Below are positions 1 through 7,448 of a DNA stretch of 64,000 nucleotides, one piece after another. The notes under the pieces are model-generated. The model searched no databases. It was given only the letters and a program-made list of their open reading frames with translations, and was not told the DNA's origin. Made by a program: the position numbers and the translations under genes. This DNA is from Halomonas cerina (GTDB lineage Bacteria; Pseudomonadota; Gammaproteobacteria; Pseudomonadales; Halomonadaceae): the NCBI RefSeq assembly GCF_014192215.1, contig NZ_JACHXP010000002.1, positions 62,001 to 126,000 of the forward strand, read 5' to 3'. Numbering within the stretch: position 1 is the first letter of the stretch; every line of letters starts with the position of its first letter.

Positions 1-414
1 CCCGAGGTGGTCACCTCGCTCCTTGCCGCGCTGCGTGGTGAGCGTGATATCGCTATCGGTAACGTGGTCGGCAGCAACGTGTTCAACATCCTGGGGGTGC
101 TGGGGGTGACCAGCCTGGTGGCCCCCTCGGGGATCGCGGTCGGCTCCGCCATGCTCAGCTTCGATATCCCGGTGATGCTTGCGGTGGCGCTGGCCTGCCT
201 GCCGATCTGTTTCACCGGCGGCGAGATCAGTCGCTGGGAAGGGGCCGTGCTGCTGGGCTACTACGGCGCCTACACCCTCTACCTGATCCTGGCCGTCACA
301 CAACACGACGCGCTGGCGGGTCTGAGCGGGACCATGCTCTATTTCGTGTTACCCATCACCTTACTGACGCTGATCGTGCTAAGCCTCCAGGAGCGCCGCC
401 GCCGGTCGCGTTGA
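1..414 (+). CDS. Calcium/sodium antiporter (CaCA family), C-terminal part
   Basis: This is the 3' end of a gene that starts before the window; the frame is open from base 1. The last 137 residues are visible and are almost wholly membrane segments. They begin PEVVTSLLAAL and carry GNVVGSNVFNILGVLG, which matches the second alpha-repeat (GNxxGSNxFNxL) of YrbG-type K+-independent Na+/Ca2+ or cation/H+ exchangers of the inner membrane. The C-terminus is a short Arg-rich cytoplasmic tail. A second, complete member of the same superfamily lies at 40110-41162. The exact cation cannot be told from this fragment. Confidence 0.85.
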   Translation, partial: PEVVTSLLAALRGERDIAIGNVVGSNVFNILGVLGVTSLVAPSGIAVGSAMLSFDIPVMLAVALACLPICFTGGEISRWEGAVLLGYYGAYTLYLILAVTQHDALAGLSGTMLYFVLPITLLTLIVLSLQERRRRSR

Positions 415-465
415 GCGGTAGAAGGGGACGATAGCACCGCAGGTGCCAGGGGACTGCTCGCGACC

Positions 466-882
466 TCAGGGCGTCTGTCGCGTCTCGGATGCTGCCGGTG
501 ACGGACCATGGGGAAGCTCGGCGACCCAGGCGATCGCTTCCACCTTGTGGCGGGGGGAGAACACGCGGACCTCCATGGGCTTGAAGAGGTGGTTCTCGAG
601 CTTGGCGATGGGGGTCATCCAGTGCTGCTCGGTCAGTATCGCAATCCGATGATAGTGGGAACGCTCGCCGATCTGGGTCAGGCCATAGCCGAGATCGCGC
701 AGCAGGGCGGTGAAAGTCATCCAGCGCATGTCGTCGATCTCGACATACAGGCTGACGCGGGGATGAATCTTCTTGGCGTGCTCGATGGCATCGATGGCCC
801 GCTGCAGGTCATCGGCGGTGACCCGGCCGCTGGCGCGCATCGCCACGACATGATCGGCATCCATGGGCAGCAGTTCCAGCAT
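466..882 (-). CDS. SpoIIAA-like (STAS/SEC14-fold) small protein
   Basis: A 138-aa soluble protein. It looks like the SpoIIAA-like/DUF3478 family, a single-domain STAS or CRAL-TRIO-like fold, with an opening MLELLPMDADHVVAMRASG and a central block with YVEIDDMRWMT. No signal peptide or membrane segment is seen. Members are often annotated as STAS/SEC14 domain proteins of unknown role. The start is supported by a GAGGAG ribosome-binding site about 6 nt upstream. Its upstream region on the minus strand contains a 14-bp direct repeat that embeds a TATAGT hexamer. It is convergent with the antiporter gene and has no evident operon partner. Confidence 0.75.
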   Translation of the reverse strand: MLELLPMDADHVVAMRASGRVTADDLQRAIDAIEHAKKIHPRVSLYVEIDDMRWMTFTALLRDLGYGLTQIGERSHYHRIAILTEQHWMTPIAKLENHLFKPMEVRVFSPRHKVEAIAWVAELPHGPSPAASETRQTP

Positions 883-903
883 CGTCGTCTCCTCGGGGCA
901 TGA

Positions 904-931
904 ATCTTGCTCTTACTATCTTGCTCTTACT
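904..931. repeat. 14-bp tandem direct repeat upstream of the SpoIIAA-like gene
   Basis: The unit ATCTTGCTCTTACT occurs twice in direct succession (904-917 and 918-931). Read on the minus strand, the second copy runs into TATAGT (934-929), a plausible -10 element for the minus-strand gene ending at 466. No good -35 match sits 17 bp upstream, so the promoter reading is tentative. Confidence 0.4.
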
Positions 932-1078
932 ATATAGGCGCCACCCTCAGCATAGTCGTCAGGGGAGCATAGCCGCCCTAGTGGCGATCCCGCATGGCCG
1001 TTCGTGCCCGGACGCGGGAGCCTCTATCCTGCCAGGTAGGATGCCCAGTGCCGCCACCCTGTCTGCCGGAGATACGCC

Positions 1079-1489
1079 ATGAAGCCCAGAATCAGCATGA
1101 TCACCCTCGGGGTCACGGACCTGCCCCGCGCCATCAACTTCTACGAACAGGGGCTGGGCCTGCCCAGGATGGACTCCTCGCCGGAAGTGGCCTTCTTCAC
1201 CCTGCACGGCAGCTGGCTGGGCCTCTTCGGCCGCGAGGCGCTGGCCCGGGATGCCGGCGTGCCGGCCGAGGGGAGCGGTTTCTCCGGCGTGACCCTGGCC
1301 CACAACGTGGCCAGCGAGGCCGAGGTCGAGGCGGTGCTGGCCCAGGCCATCGCCGCCGGGGCACGCCTGGTGAGGCCCGGCCAGCCAACGGCCTGGGGCG
1401 GCTATGCGGGATACTTCGCCGACCCGGACGGCCACCTCTGGGAGGTGGCCTGGAACCCCCATGTGTGGGTCGGCCCCGGGGAGGAATGA
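1079..1489 (+). CDS. VOC (glyoxalase/bleomycin-resistance) family protein
   Basis: A 136-aa protein with the vicinal oxygen chelate fold. The N-terminus reads MKPRISMITLGVTDLPRAINFYEQGLGL, typical of the first beta-alpha-beta-beta-beta repeat. The C-terminal repeat ends with the usual DPDGHLWEVAWNP motif, where the Glu is a probable metal ligand. Stand-alone genomic position, so the substrate cannot be predicted; many such proteins are lactoylglutathione lyase-like or handle small toxic molecules. The ATG start is preceded by a GGAG-like site. Confidence 0.85.
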   Translation: MKPRISMITLGVTDLPRAINFYEQGLGLPRMDSSPEVAFFTLHGSWLGLFGREALARDAGVPAEGSGFSGVTLAHNVASEAEVEAVLAQAIAAGARLVRPGQPTAWGGYAGYFADPDGHLWEVAWNPHVWVGPGEE

Positions 1490-1566
1490 CGCCGGTGCCA
1501 AGGCGTGGCTTACCCAGGGCTATCGTAGTTAGCGTTATCGCTCGGGGCTGATCCGTCGACAGGTCT

Positions 1567-1655
1567 ACGAGGGGGCGCTGTGAACCCCTCCCTGGGCGCT
1601 ACCGACGCCATCCATGGCGTAGGACCCCCTCTTCGACCTGTCCCCGGCGCCCCAT
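1567..1655. repeat. Dispersed palindromic intergenic element, copy 1
   Basis: About 89 bp between the VOC gene and the RND pump gene match a second copy at 37218-37301. Shared blocks are GGCGCTGT, AACCCCTCCCTGGGCGCTAC, GCCATCCATGGC and GGACC. The core at 1602-1623 is an inverted repeat around GCCATCCATGGC. Two of the three base pairs just outside the core differ from copy 2 in a compensating way, which suggests a conserved hairpin. No coding capacity is likely. Confidence 0.75.
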
Positions 1656-1691
1656 ACCAGCCCCAACTGCGATTGCCCTGGTGGCTGCCCC

Positions 1692-4600
1692 TCAGTGGTT
1701 GACGGGGCCATCGCCCATCTCGGCTTCCAGGCGACGGGCGACCGCGCCGGGGGAGCCGGTGCGCCGGGCCAGCAGGTCGTAGGCCACCGGCACCACGAAC
1801 AGGGTGAACAGGGTGGCGGCGGCCACGCCACACAGGATCACCGTGCCGATCACCAGCCGGGTCTCGGCCCCGGCGCCGCTGGAGAGCACCAGCGGCACGG
1901 CGCCGGCCATGGTGGTCACCGCGGTCATCAGGATCGGGCGCAGGCGGGTCACCGCGGCGTCCACCAGGGCATCGTGGAAGGCCACCCCCTGGTCGCGCAG
2001 CTGATTGGCGAACTCCACGATCAGGATGCCGTTCTTGGCGGCCAGGCCCACCAGCATCACCAGCCCCACCTGGCTGTAGAGGTTGAGCGACTGGCCGGTC
2101 AGGTAGAGCCCCAGCAGGGCACCGCAGAGGGCCAGCGGTACGCTGAGCATGATCACGAAGGGGTGCACGAAGCTCTCGAACTGACCGGCCAGCACCAGAA
2201 ACACTACCAGCACCCCCAGGGCCAGCAGGAAGGTGCTGGCGCCGCTGGCCTCCAGGTAGTCCCGCGAGGCGCCCTTGACGTCGGTCTGGGCCTCCGGCGG
2301 CAGCACCTCGTCCACCGCCTGCTCGAGGTAGTCGAGGGCCTCGCCCAGCGAGTAGCCGTCGGCGAGGTCGGCCTGGAGGGTGATCGCCCGCACCCGATTG
2401 AAGCGGTTCAGGGTGCTGGGGCCGGCGAAGTCGGTGAGGCTCACCAGGCTGGCCAGCGGGATCAGCTCGCCGCTGCGCGCCGAGCGCACATAGAGGCTCT
2501 CCAGCGAGCGGGGACTGGGCCGTGCCTCGGGCTCGCCCTCGAGGATGACGTCGTACTCCTGGCCGTCGTCCACGTAGCGGGTCACGGTACGCCCGCCGAG
2601 CAACGTCTCCAGGGTGCGGCCGATCTCGGTCACGGTCACCCCCAGGGCCGCGGCCCGCTCGTAGTCGATATCCACCCGTAGCTGGGGCTGGTTCTCCTCG
2701 TAGTCGCTATCCAGGCCAGTCAGGCGTGGGTTGTCTTCGCGGATATGCGCGAGCAGGGTGTCGCGCCACTCGGCCAGCCGCTCATAAGTGCCGCCGCCCA
2801 GCACGAACTGCACCGGCTTCTCGACGCGCTGGCCAAAGCCCTGGGGCATCACCGGGAAGGCGCGGATGCCGGGCAGGTCGGCCAGGCTTTCGCGGATCTC
2901 GTCCATGATCGCCCAGGCGTCGCGCCGCTCGCCCCAGTCGACCAGGTTGACGATCACGAAGCCGTTGTTGAAGTTCTCGATGTTGCCCCAGCCGCGCGGC
3001 GCCCGCACCAGGATGCGCTCGATCTCGCCACGCTCGACCATGGGCAGCAGGCGCGCCTCGATCTCGTCCATGTAGTCGAGCATGTACTCGTAGGTGGCGC
3101 CCGGGGGGCCGTTGACCAGCACGAAGAAGTTGCCGCGATCCTCCTGGGGGGTGTACTCCTGGGGCAGCTGGGCGTTGAGCCACACCATGCCGCCGAGCAC
3201 ACCCAGGAACAGCGCCAGCACCAGCAGGCGCAGCCTGAGCACCCGCTCGAGCAGGGCCCGATAGACCCGGCGCGAGTGGCCCAGCAGCCAGTGCACGGCG
3301 GCGGCGATACGCCCCTCGTGCATCTCGGTCTTGAGGATCTTGGAGGCCATCATCGGCGTCAGGGTCAGCGCCAGTAGGCTGGAGAGGATCACCGCCGCGG
3401 CCAGGGTCAGGGCGAACTCGGTGAACAGCCGGCCGATATCCCCCTGCAAGAAGCTCAACGGCACGAACACCGCCACCAGCACCAGGGTGGTGGCGATCAC
3501 CGCGAAGGCGATCTGGCGGGTGCCGCGAAAGGCCGCCACCAAGGGCGTCTCGCCGTGCTCCTGCATGCGCCGGTGGATGTTCTCCAGCACCACGATGGCG
3601 TCGTCGACGATCAGCCCGATGGCCAGCACCAGGGCCAGCAGGGTCAGCAGGTTGATGGTGAAGCCCAGCGCGGCCAGGGCGGCGAAGGTGCCGATCAGCG
3701 AGATGGGCACGGTCACCGCCGGGATCAGCGTGGTACGCACATTGCCTAGGAACAAAAAGATCGCCACCACCACCAGGCCCATGGCGATGAACAGCGTCTG
3801 CACCACCTGGGAGATGGCCCCCGAGACGAACACGGCGGTGTCGAAGTTCAGCGTCAGCGCCATGCCCTCGGGCAGGGTGCCCTCCAGGCGCGCCATCTCG
3901 GCCCGCACACCCTCCGAGATCGCCAGCACGTTGGCGGTGGACTGCTTCATCATTCCCAGGCCCACCATGGGCACGCCGTTGCCGCGGAAGATGGTGCGCT
4001 CCTCCACGGCGCCGATCTCCACCCGGGCCACGTCGGCGAGGCGCACCAGATAGCCGTCCCGGCCCTCGTCGAGCACCAGGGAGCGGAAGTCCGCCGGCGT
4101 GGCGAAGTTGCGCGGCAGTCGGACCACGAACTGGCGGGCCTCGGAGACGAGGGCACCCCCCGGCAGCTCGACGTTCTCCTCGCGCAGGGTGTCTTCCACG
4201 TCGCCCACGGTGAGGCCGCGGGCCGCCAGGGCGTCGGCATCCAGCCACACCCGCATGGCGTATTCGCGCCCGCCGCCGACCCGCACCTGGGCCACGCCGG
4301 GCAGCACCGAGAAGCGGTCGGCCAGGTAGCGGTCGGCGTAGTCGGTGAGCTCGGAGACGTCATAGCCCTGGCCGGTGAGCGACAGCCACAGCACCACCTC
4401 GGAGCCGGAGTCGGCCTTCTGTACCTCCGGTGGGTCGGCCTCGTCGGGCAGGTTGTCCAGCGAGCCGGAGATGCGGTCGCGGATGTCATTGGCGGCGGCA
4501 TCGATGTCCTTGTCCAGGCCGAACTCGACGTTGATGCTGGAGCGGCCGTCCTCGCTGGAGGAGGAGATCACCTCGATGCCGGCGACCCCGGAAATGCGGT

Positions 4601-4805
4601 CCTCCAGCACCTGGGTGATGCGACTCTCCACCACGCTGGCCGAGGCGCCCGGGTAGCGGGTATCGATGGACACCACCGGCGGGTCGATGGCGGGGTACTC
4701 CTGCAGCGGCAGGCGTTCGAGCGCCAGCAGGCCGAAGGCGACGATCAAGGCGGCCAGCACCGTGGCCAGCACCGGGCGCTGGACGGAGATATCGGAAAGA
4801 CGCAT
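1692..4805 (-). CDS. RND multidrug efflux pump inner-membrane subunit (HAE1/AcrB-like)
   Basis: A 1037-aa proton-driven transporter of the resistance-nodulation-division superfamily. It opens with the hallmark start of these pumps (VQRPVLATVLAALIVAFG, TM1) and has two large periplasmic loops after TM1 and TM7. Near residue 400 it has GLIVDDAIVVLENIHRRM, whose adjacent Asp residues form the proton relay in TM4; near residue 930 it has LVGLAAKNGILIVEFANQLR, containing the TM10 Lys. The full length and these motifs indicate the HAE1 (hydrophobe/amphiphile) type, not a heavy-metal pump. It lies directly downstream of, and overlaps by one nucleotide (TGATG), the adaptor gene, so the two are co-translated. 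No outer-membrane channel gene is nearby; a TolC-like protein encoded elsewhere is presumably used. Substrates are unknown. Confidence 0.93.
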   Translation of the reverse strand: MRLSDISVQRPVLATVLAALIVAFGLLALERLPLQEYPAIDPPVVSIDTRYPGASASVVESRITQVLEDRISGVAGIEVISSSSEDGRSSINVEFGLDKDIDAAANDIRDRISGSLDNLPDEADPPEVQKADSGSEVVLWLSLTGQGYDVSELTDYADRYLADRFSVLPGVAQVRVGGGREYAMRVWLDADALAARGLTVGDVEDTLREENVELPGGALVSEARQFVVRLPRNFATPADFRSLVLDEGRDGYLVRLADVARVEIGAVEERTIFRGNGVPMVGLGMMKQSTANVLAISEGVRAEMARLEGTLPEGMALTLNFDTAVFVSGAISQVVQTLFIAMGLVVVAIFLFLGNVRTTLIPAVTVPISLIGTFAALAALGFTINLLTLLALVLAIGLIVDDAIVVLENIHRRMQEHGETPLVAAFRGTRQIAFAVIATTLVLVAVFVPLSFLQGDIGRLFTEFALTLAAAVILSSLLALTLTPMMASKILKTEMHEGRIAAAVHWLLGHSRRVYRALLERVLRLRLLVLALFLGVLGGMVWLNAQLPQEYTPQEDRGNFFVLVNGPPGATYEYMLDYMDEIEARLLPMVERGEIERILVRAPRGWGNIENFNNGFVIVNLVDWGERRDAWAIMDEIRESLADLPGIRAFPVMPQGFGQRVEKPVQFVLGGGTYERLAEWRDTLLAHIREDNPRLTGLDSDYEENQPQLRVDIDYERAAALGVTVTEIGRTLETLLGGRTVTRYVDDGQEYDVILEGEPEARPSPRSLESLYVRSARSGELIPLASLVSLTDFAGPSTLNRFNRVRAITLQADLADGYSLGEALDYLEQAVDEVLPPEAQTDVKGASRDYLEASGASTFLLALGVLVVFLVLAGQFESFVHPFVIMLSVPLALCGALLGLYLTGQSLNLYSQVGLVMLVGLAAKNGILIVEFANQLRDQGVAFHDALVDAAVTRLRPILMTAVTTMAGAVPLVLSSGAGAETRLVIGTVILCGVAAATLFTLFVVPVAYDLLARRTGSPGAVARRLEAEMGDGPVNH

Positions 4806-5965
4806 CAGCCGCTGGCCTCCGCGTCGTCACGCCCGCGGCGCAGCAGCTCGGCGATGCTGGTGTCATCATCCAGGATGCCCAGCAGCCGGGCCGACTGGCC
4901 GTCGCGGACCCGCTCGGTGCCGTGGGCCACCACCAGCTCGCCCGCGCTCAGCCCATCGAGCACCTCCACCTCGCCCTCGCGGCGCTCGCCGATGCGCACC
5001 TCGCGCCGCGTGACGCGGTAGTCGTCGGCCTCGTCGAGCACCAGCACGTACTGGCGCTGGCCCACGGCGACCAGCGCCGCCTCCGGGATCACCAGCGCCT
5101 CGCGGGGCGTGGCCTCAAGGGTCACGCGCATCAGCATGCCGGGGCGCAGGCGCTCCCCGGGGTTGTCGAGCTCGGCACGAACCGTCAGGCTGCGGGTGAC
5201 CGGGTCGATCCGCGAGCCGAGGCTTGTGACCTCGCCCTCGAACACCTCGCCGGGGAAGGCCGCGCTGGTGGCGGTCAGCGAAAGGCCCCGGGCCAGCTTC
5301 CCCAGCGCCACCTCGGGCACGCCGAAGTCGAGCTTCATGGTATCCAGCTTGTCCAGGGTGACAAGCTCGGTGCCCGGGGTGACCAGCGCCCCCTCGCTGA
5401 TCTGGCGCAGGCCCACCCGGCCCGCGAAGGGCGCCTTTATCCGGTAGCTGGCCAGCCGCGCCTCCAGGGCCTGGATCTCGGCCTCGACCTGACGCAACTG
5501 GGCGCGGCTGTCCTCTACCTCGGCCCGTGGCGCCAGGTTGCGTGATTGTAGCTGGGCCAGACGGTTGACCGCATTGCGGCGCTCGTCGCGCAACGCCTGG
5601 GCGGCCCGCAGATCCGCCCGGGCCTCGTCATCGGCCAGGCCCACCAGCAGCTGGCCTTTCTCCACGCTGTCGCCATCCTCGAAGTTCAGCTCGCGCACCA
5701 CCTCGGTGACGGTGGCCGAGAGCGTCACGCTCTCGTCGGCGCGCAGCGTGCCCAGCGCCTCGAGGGGATCGGACCAGGGCTCCAGGCTTGCCCGAGCGCC
5801 GATCACCGCGGTGGCCGGCTGGGCGAAGGCCGACGGGGCCGCGCCCGAAAACACCAAAACCAGCAGGACAAGGCCCGGCAGCGTGATCCGCCAGCGCGCC
5901 GACATCGTAAGGCATGCTGGGGAAGGACTGGCAAGGTCGAGGACAGAGGCGGGTATCGAGTTCAT
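4805..5965 (-). CDS. RND efflux periplasmic adaptor (membrane fusion protein)
   Basis: A 386-aa HlyD/AcrA-type adaptor. It has an N-terminal hydrophobic signal (ITLPGLVLLVLVFSGAA, ending near AFA-Q), a first lipoyl half with GDSVEKGQLLVGLAD, an alpha-helical hairpin (about residues 115-185, rich in Arg, Gln and Glu), the second lipoyl half with APFAGRVGLRQISEGALVTPG, and a beta-barrel plus membrane-proximal domain. It links the pump at 1692-4805 to an outer-membrane channel. A start at the internal ATG 20 codons downstream (5905) would place the signal peptide closer to the N-terminus; neither start has a strong ribosome-binding site. Confidence 0.9.
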   Translation of the reverse strand: MNSIPASVLDLASPSPACLTMSARWRITLPGLVLLVLVFSGAAPSAFAQPATAVIGARASLEPWSDPLEALGTLRADESVTLSATVTEVVRELNFEDGDSVEKGQLLVGLADDEARADLRAAQALRDERRNAVNRLAQLQSRNLAPRAEVEDSRAQLRQVEAEIQALEARLASYRIKAPFAGRVGLRQISEGALVTPGTELVTLDKLDTMKLDFGVPEVALGKLARGLSLTATSAAFPGEVFEGEVTSLGSRIDPVTRSLTVRAELDNPGERLRPGMLMRVTLEATPREALVIPEAALVAVGQRQYVLVLDEADDYRVTRREVRIGERREGEVEVLDGLSAGELVVAHGTERVRDGQSARLLGILDDDTSIAELLRRGRDDAEASG

Positions 5966-6374
5966 GGCACGGCTCTTGGTCGTGGGCTCCCGGCAGGGGA
6001 GGGCATGACGGGGTTGGTCGTTTTCCAGCCTACCGCCTCACCCTGGGTAACAATGCGACAACAATCGACAATTTTCTGGACAGCTTTCTATAAGTATACA
6101 GATCTTATGCAGAAAAATAGGTTTACGTGGAAAATCCCCGCTATATTGCGCGAAAAATTGTACAAAACCTAGTTGTGTTCCGCCTGCCCTCGAGGTTGAC
6201 TCCCTTCCCAGCCCTCCTTGCCACACCCCCTGCAAGATTCTCCTAGTGCATTGCAACAGAATCCAAGCGTAACTGCTTTGTAACTGCGAAGCTCAGTCAC
6301 GTGAGCAGTCGGAAAGGCCGACGCTCCAGAAGGAAGCCACCCAGGTGGCAGGTCGCAATCCGAGGAGAACTGTC
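5966..6374. promoter_or_regulatory. Divergent regulatory region between efflux operon and tad locus
   Basis: About 400 bp without a credible gene. The stretch 6040-6170 is clearly A+T-rich against a G+C-rich background and holds several -10-like hexamers (TATAAG at about 6090, TATATT at 6142-6147). It is the only gap before the pilin gene and must carry the tad promoter and, on the other strand, the efflux promoter. No single well-spaced sigma-70 pair could be chosen. An AGGAG-type ribosome-binding site lies just before the pilin ATG at 6375. Confidence 0.5.
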
Positions 6375-6557
6375 ATGAACAAGCTGATGCAAGGAATCGA
6401 GCGTTTCTGGAAGGAAGAGGAAGGCACCGAGACGGTGGAGTGGGCCTTGGTTGCCGGTCTGATTGTGGCAGGTGCTGCCGCAGTCTTTACACTTATAGGT
6501 ACTAACGTTGAAAGGGTTATGACTCTCATTAATGGTGAGCTGGATACTGTTCAATAA
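6375..6557 (+). CDS. flp: Flp-type (type IVb) pilin
   Basis: A 60-aa prepilin that forms the shaft of the Tad/Flp pilus. After a short charged leader it shows the Flp signature EEGTETVEWALVAGLIVAGA: the processed hydrophobic helix with conserved Glu at mature position 5 and a cleavage site for the prepilin peptidase before the ET/VEW segment. The rest is one hydrophobic helix and a short polar tail, the normal size for Flp pilins. The ATG at 6375 is chosen because GAGGAG sits just upstream; a longer upstream start would add ten residues without a ribosome-binding site. It is first in the tad locus and is followed by a hairpin that probably lets it be made in excess of downstream proteins. Confidence 0.93.
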   Translation: MNKLMQGIERFWKEEEGTETVEWALVAGLIVAGAAAVFTLIGTNVERVMTLINGELDTVQ

Positions 6558-6572
6558 CAAAAAGTGAAGAAG

Positions 6573-6596
6573 AGCGCCGATAGGAATATCGGCGCT
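6573..6596 (+). terminator. Hairpin terminator/attenuator after the pilin gene
   Basis: A perfect 10-bp stem (AGCGCCGATA / TATCGGCGCT) with a GGAA loop, followed by TCCTTCTCC rather than a long T run. It starts 16 nt after the pilin stop. It would stabilise the pilin mRNA or partly terminate transcription so that pilin is expressed above the assembly genes. Confidence 0.75.
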
Positions 6597-6641
6597 TCCT
6601 TCTCCCTGAAAGTTAATCGAGCATGAAGGCAAATCAAATCT

Positions 6642-7184
6642 ATGCGTCCTGAATATTTACTGCTTTCTGGATTTGTACAACTGCTGATCTGGAGTGCGGC
6701 GTCCTGGGATCTTCATCAGCGCCGCATCCCCAATCTTCTTGTTATGGCCGGGGCCGCGACGGGAATCCTGCTGCAAGGAGTGCTGGCAGGCCCGAGCGGT
6801 GTCCTGGCCGCCCTTTACGGCCTGGCAGCGGGGCTGGCGGTGCTGCTGCCGGGCTACTTGATGGGCTTTACCGGGGCCGGTGATGCCAAGCTGATGGCGG
6901 CGATCGGTACCTTTTTAGGCCCACAGAACGTATTGATAGCCGCGTTGGCCAGCATCCTGGTGGGTGGTGTCATTGCCCTGGGCTTTGTCGCCAGTGCGCT
7001 GTTTCAACCCAGTGCTGTTTCGCCCTGGAGTCGCTACTCCTTGATGTTTCGGACCCTGGTCACCACCGGAAAGCCGCTCTATCTGGCCCCAAAAGAGGGC
7101 GAGGTGATGGGCCGCAAGTTTCCCTTCGCCGTATCGATTGCCATCGGGACCACGGGGTTATTAGTCTGGCAGTGGGTGGGGTGA
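6642..7184 (+). CDS. tadV: Prepilin peptidase (A24 family, TadV/CpaA)
   Basis: A 180-aa integral membrane aspartic protease that cleaves Flp prepilin and the TadE/TadG pseudopilins at the inner membrane. The two catalytic aspartates are visible: one in the loop after TM1 (WDLHQRRIPN) and one in the GAGDAK motif of the conserved GxGD box. About five or six hydrophobic segments are present and the N-terminal methyltransferase domain of PilD-type enzymes is absent, as expected for the short CpaA/TadV class. It lies just after the pilin hairpin and is followed by a long purine-rich spacer before the next gene. Confidence 0.92.
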   Translation: MRPEYLLLSGFVQLLIWSAASWDLHQRRIPNLLVMAGAATGILLQGVLAGPSGVLAALYGLAAGLAVLLPGYLMGFTGAGDAKLMAAIGTFLGPQNVLIAALASILVGGVIALGFVASALFQPSAVSPWSRYSLMFRTLVTTGKPLYLAPKEGEVMGRKFPFAVSIAIGTTGLLVWQWVG

Positions 7185-7187
7185 GGG

Positions 7188-7355
7188 AAGAGATAAGAGG
7201 GAAGAAGGAAGGACCGAGGAGCAAGGGCCAGGGAGCAAGGGGAAAGGGCCAAGGAGCAAGGGCCGAGGAGTAAGGAAGCAAAGGAGTAGGGCCCAAGGAG
7301 AAGGGGCCAACGAGCAAGGAAGCAGGGAGCAGGAAAGCAGGGAGGCCAAGGGAGT
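7188..7355. repeat. Purine-rich degenerate repeat tract
   Basis: Between tadV and the AAA+ gene the plus strand is nearly all A and G, built from degenerate copies of units such as GGAGCAAGGGCC, GGAGCAAGG and GGCCAAGGAG. It holds no credible coding frame. The tract could form unusual DNA structure (polypurine/triplex-prone) or be an expanded simple sequence. The rest of the gap (7356-7448) contains a GGAGGGGGAGGAG ribosome-binding region just before the ATG at 7449. Confidence 0.7.
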
Positions 7356-7448
7356 GATAACGCATCAAGGATGATGCATCAGGCGAAAGGCAAAGGCACT
7401 CAGGGGTAAGGCACCCGCCAGGCGGGCCGGAGGGGGAGGAGTCATCTT

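Noticed and set aside
1695-2681. Open frame on the plus strand opposite the RND pump gene
   Set aside because: It is the antisense shadow of a well-supported gene; the product is His/Gln/Gly-rich without domain features.
6213-6233. Possible sigma-54 promoter (TTGCCAC-N5-CTGCA) before the pilin gene
   Set aside because: The invariant GG of the -24 element and the TTGC of the -12 element each have a mismatch; the site is also a small inverted repeat.
6038-6256. Minus-strand 72-codon frame in the tad/efflux gap
   Set aside because: Lies in the A+T-rich control region, without ribosome-binding site or protein-like features.
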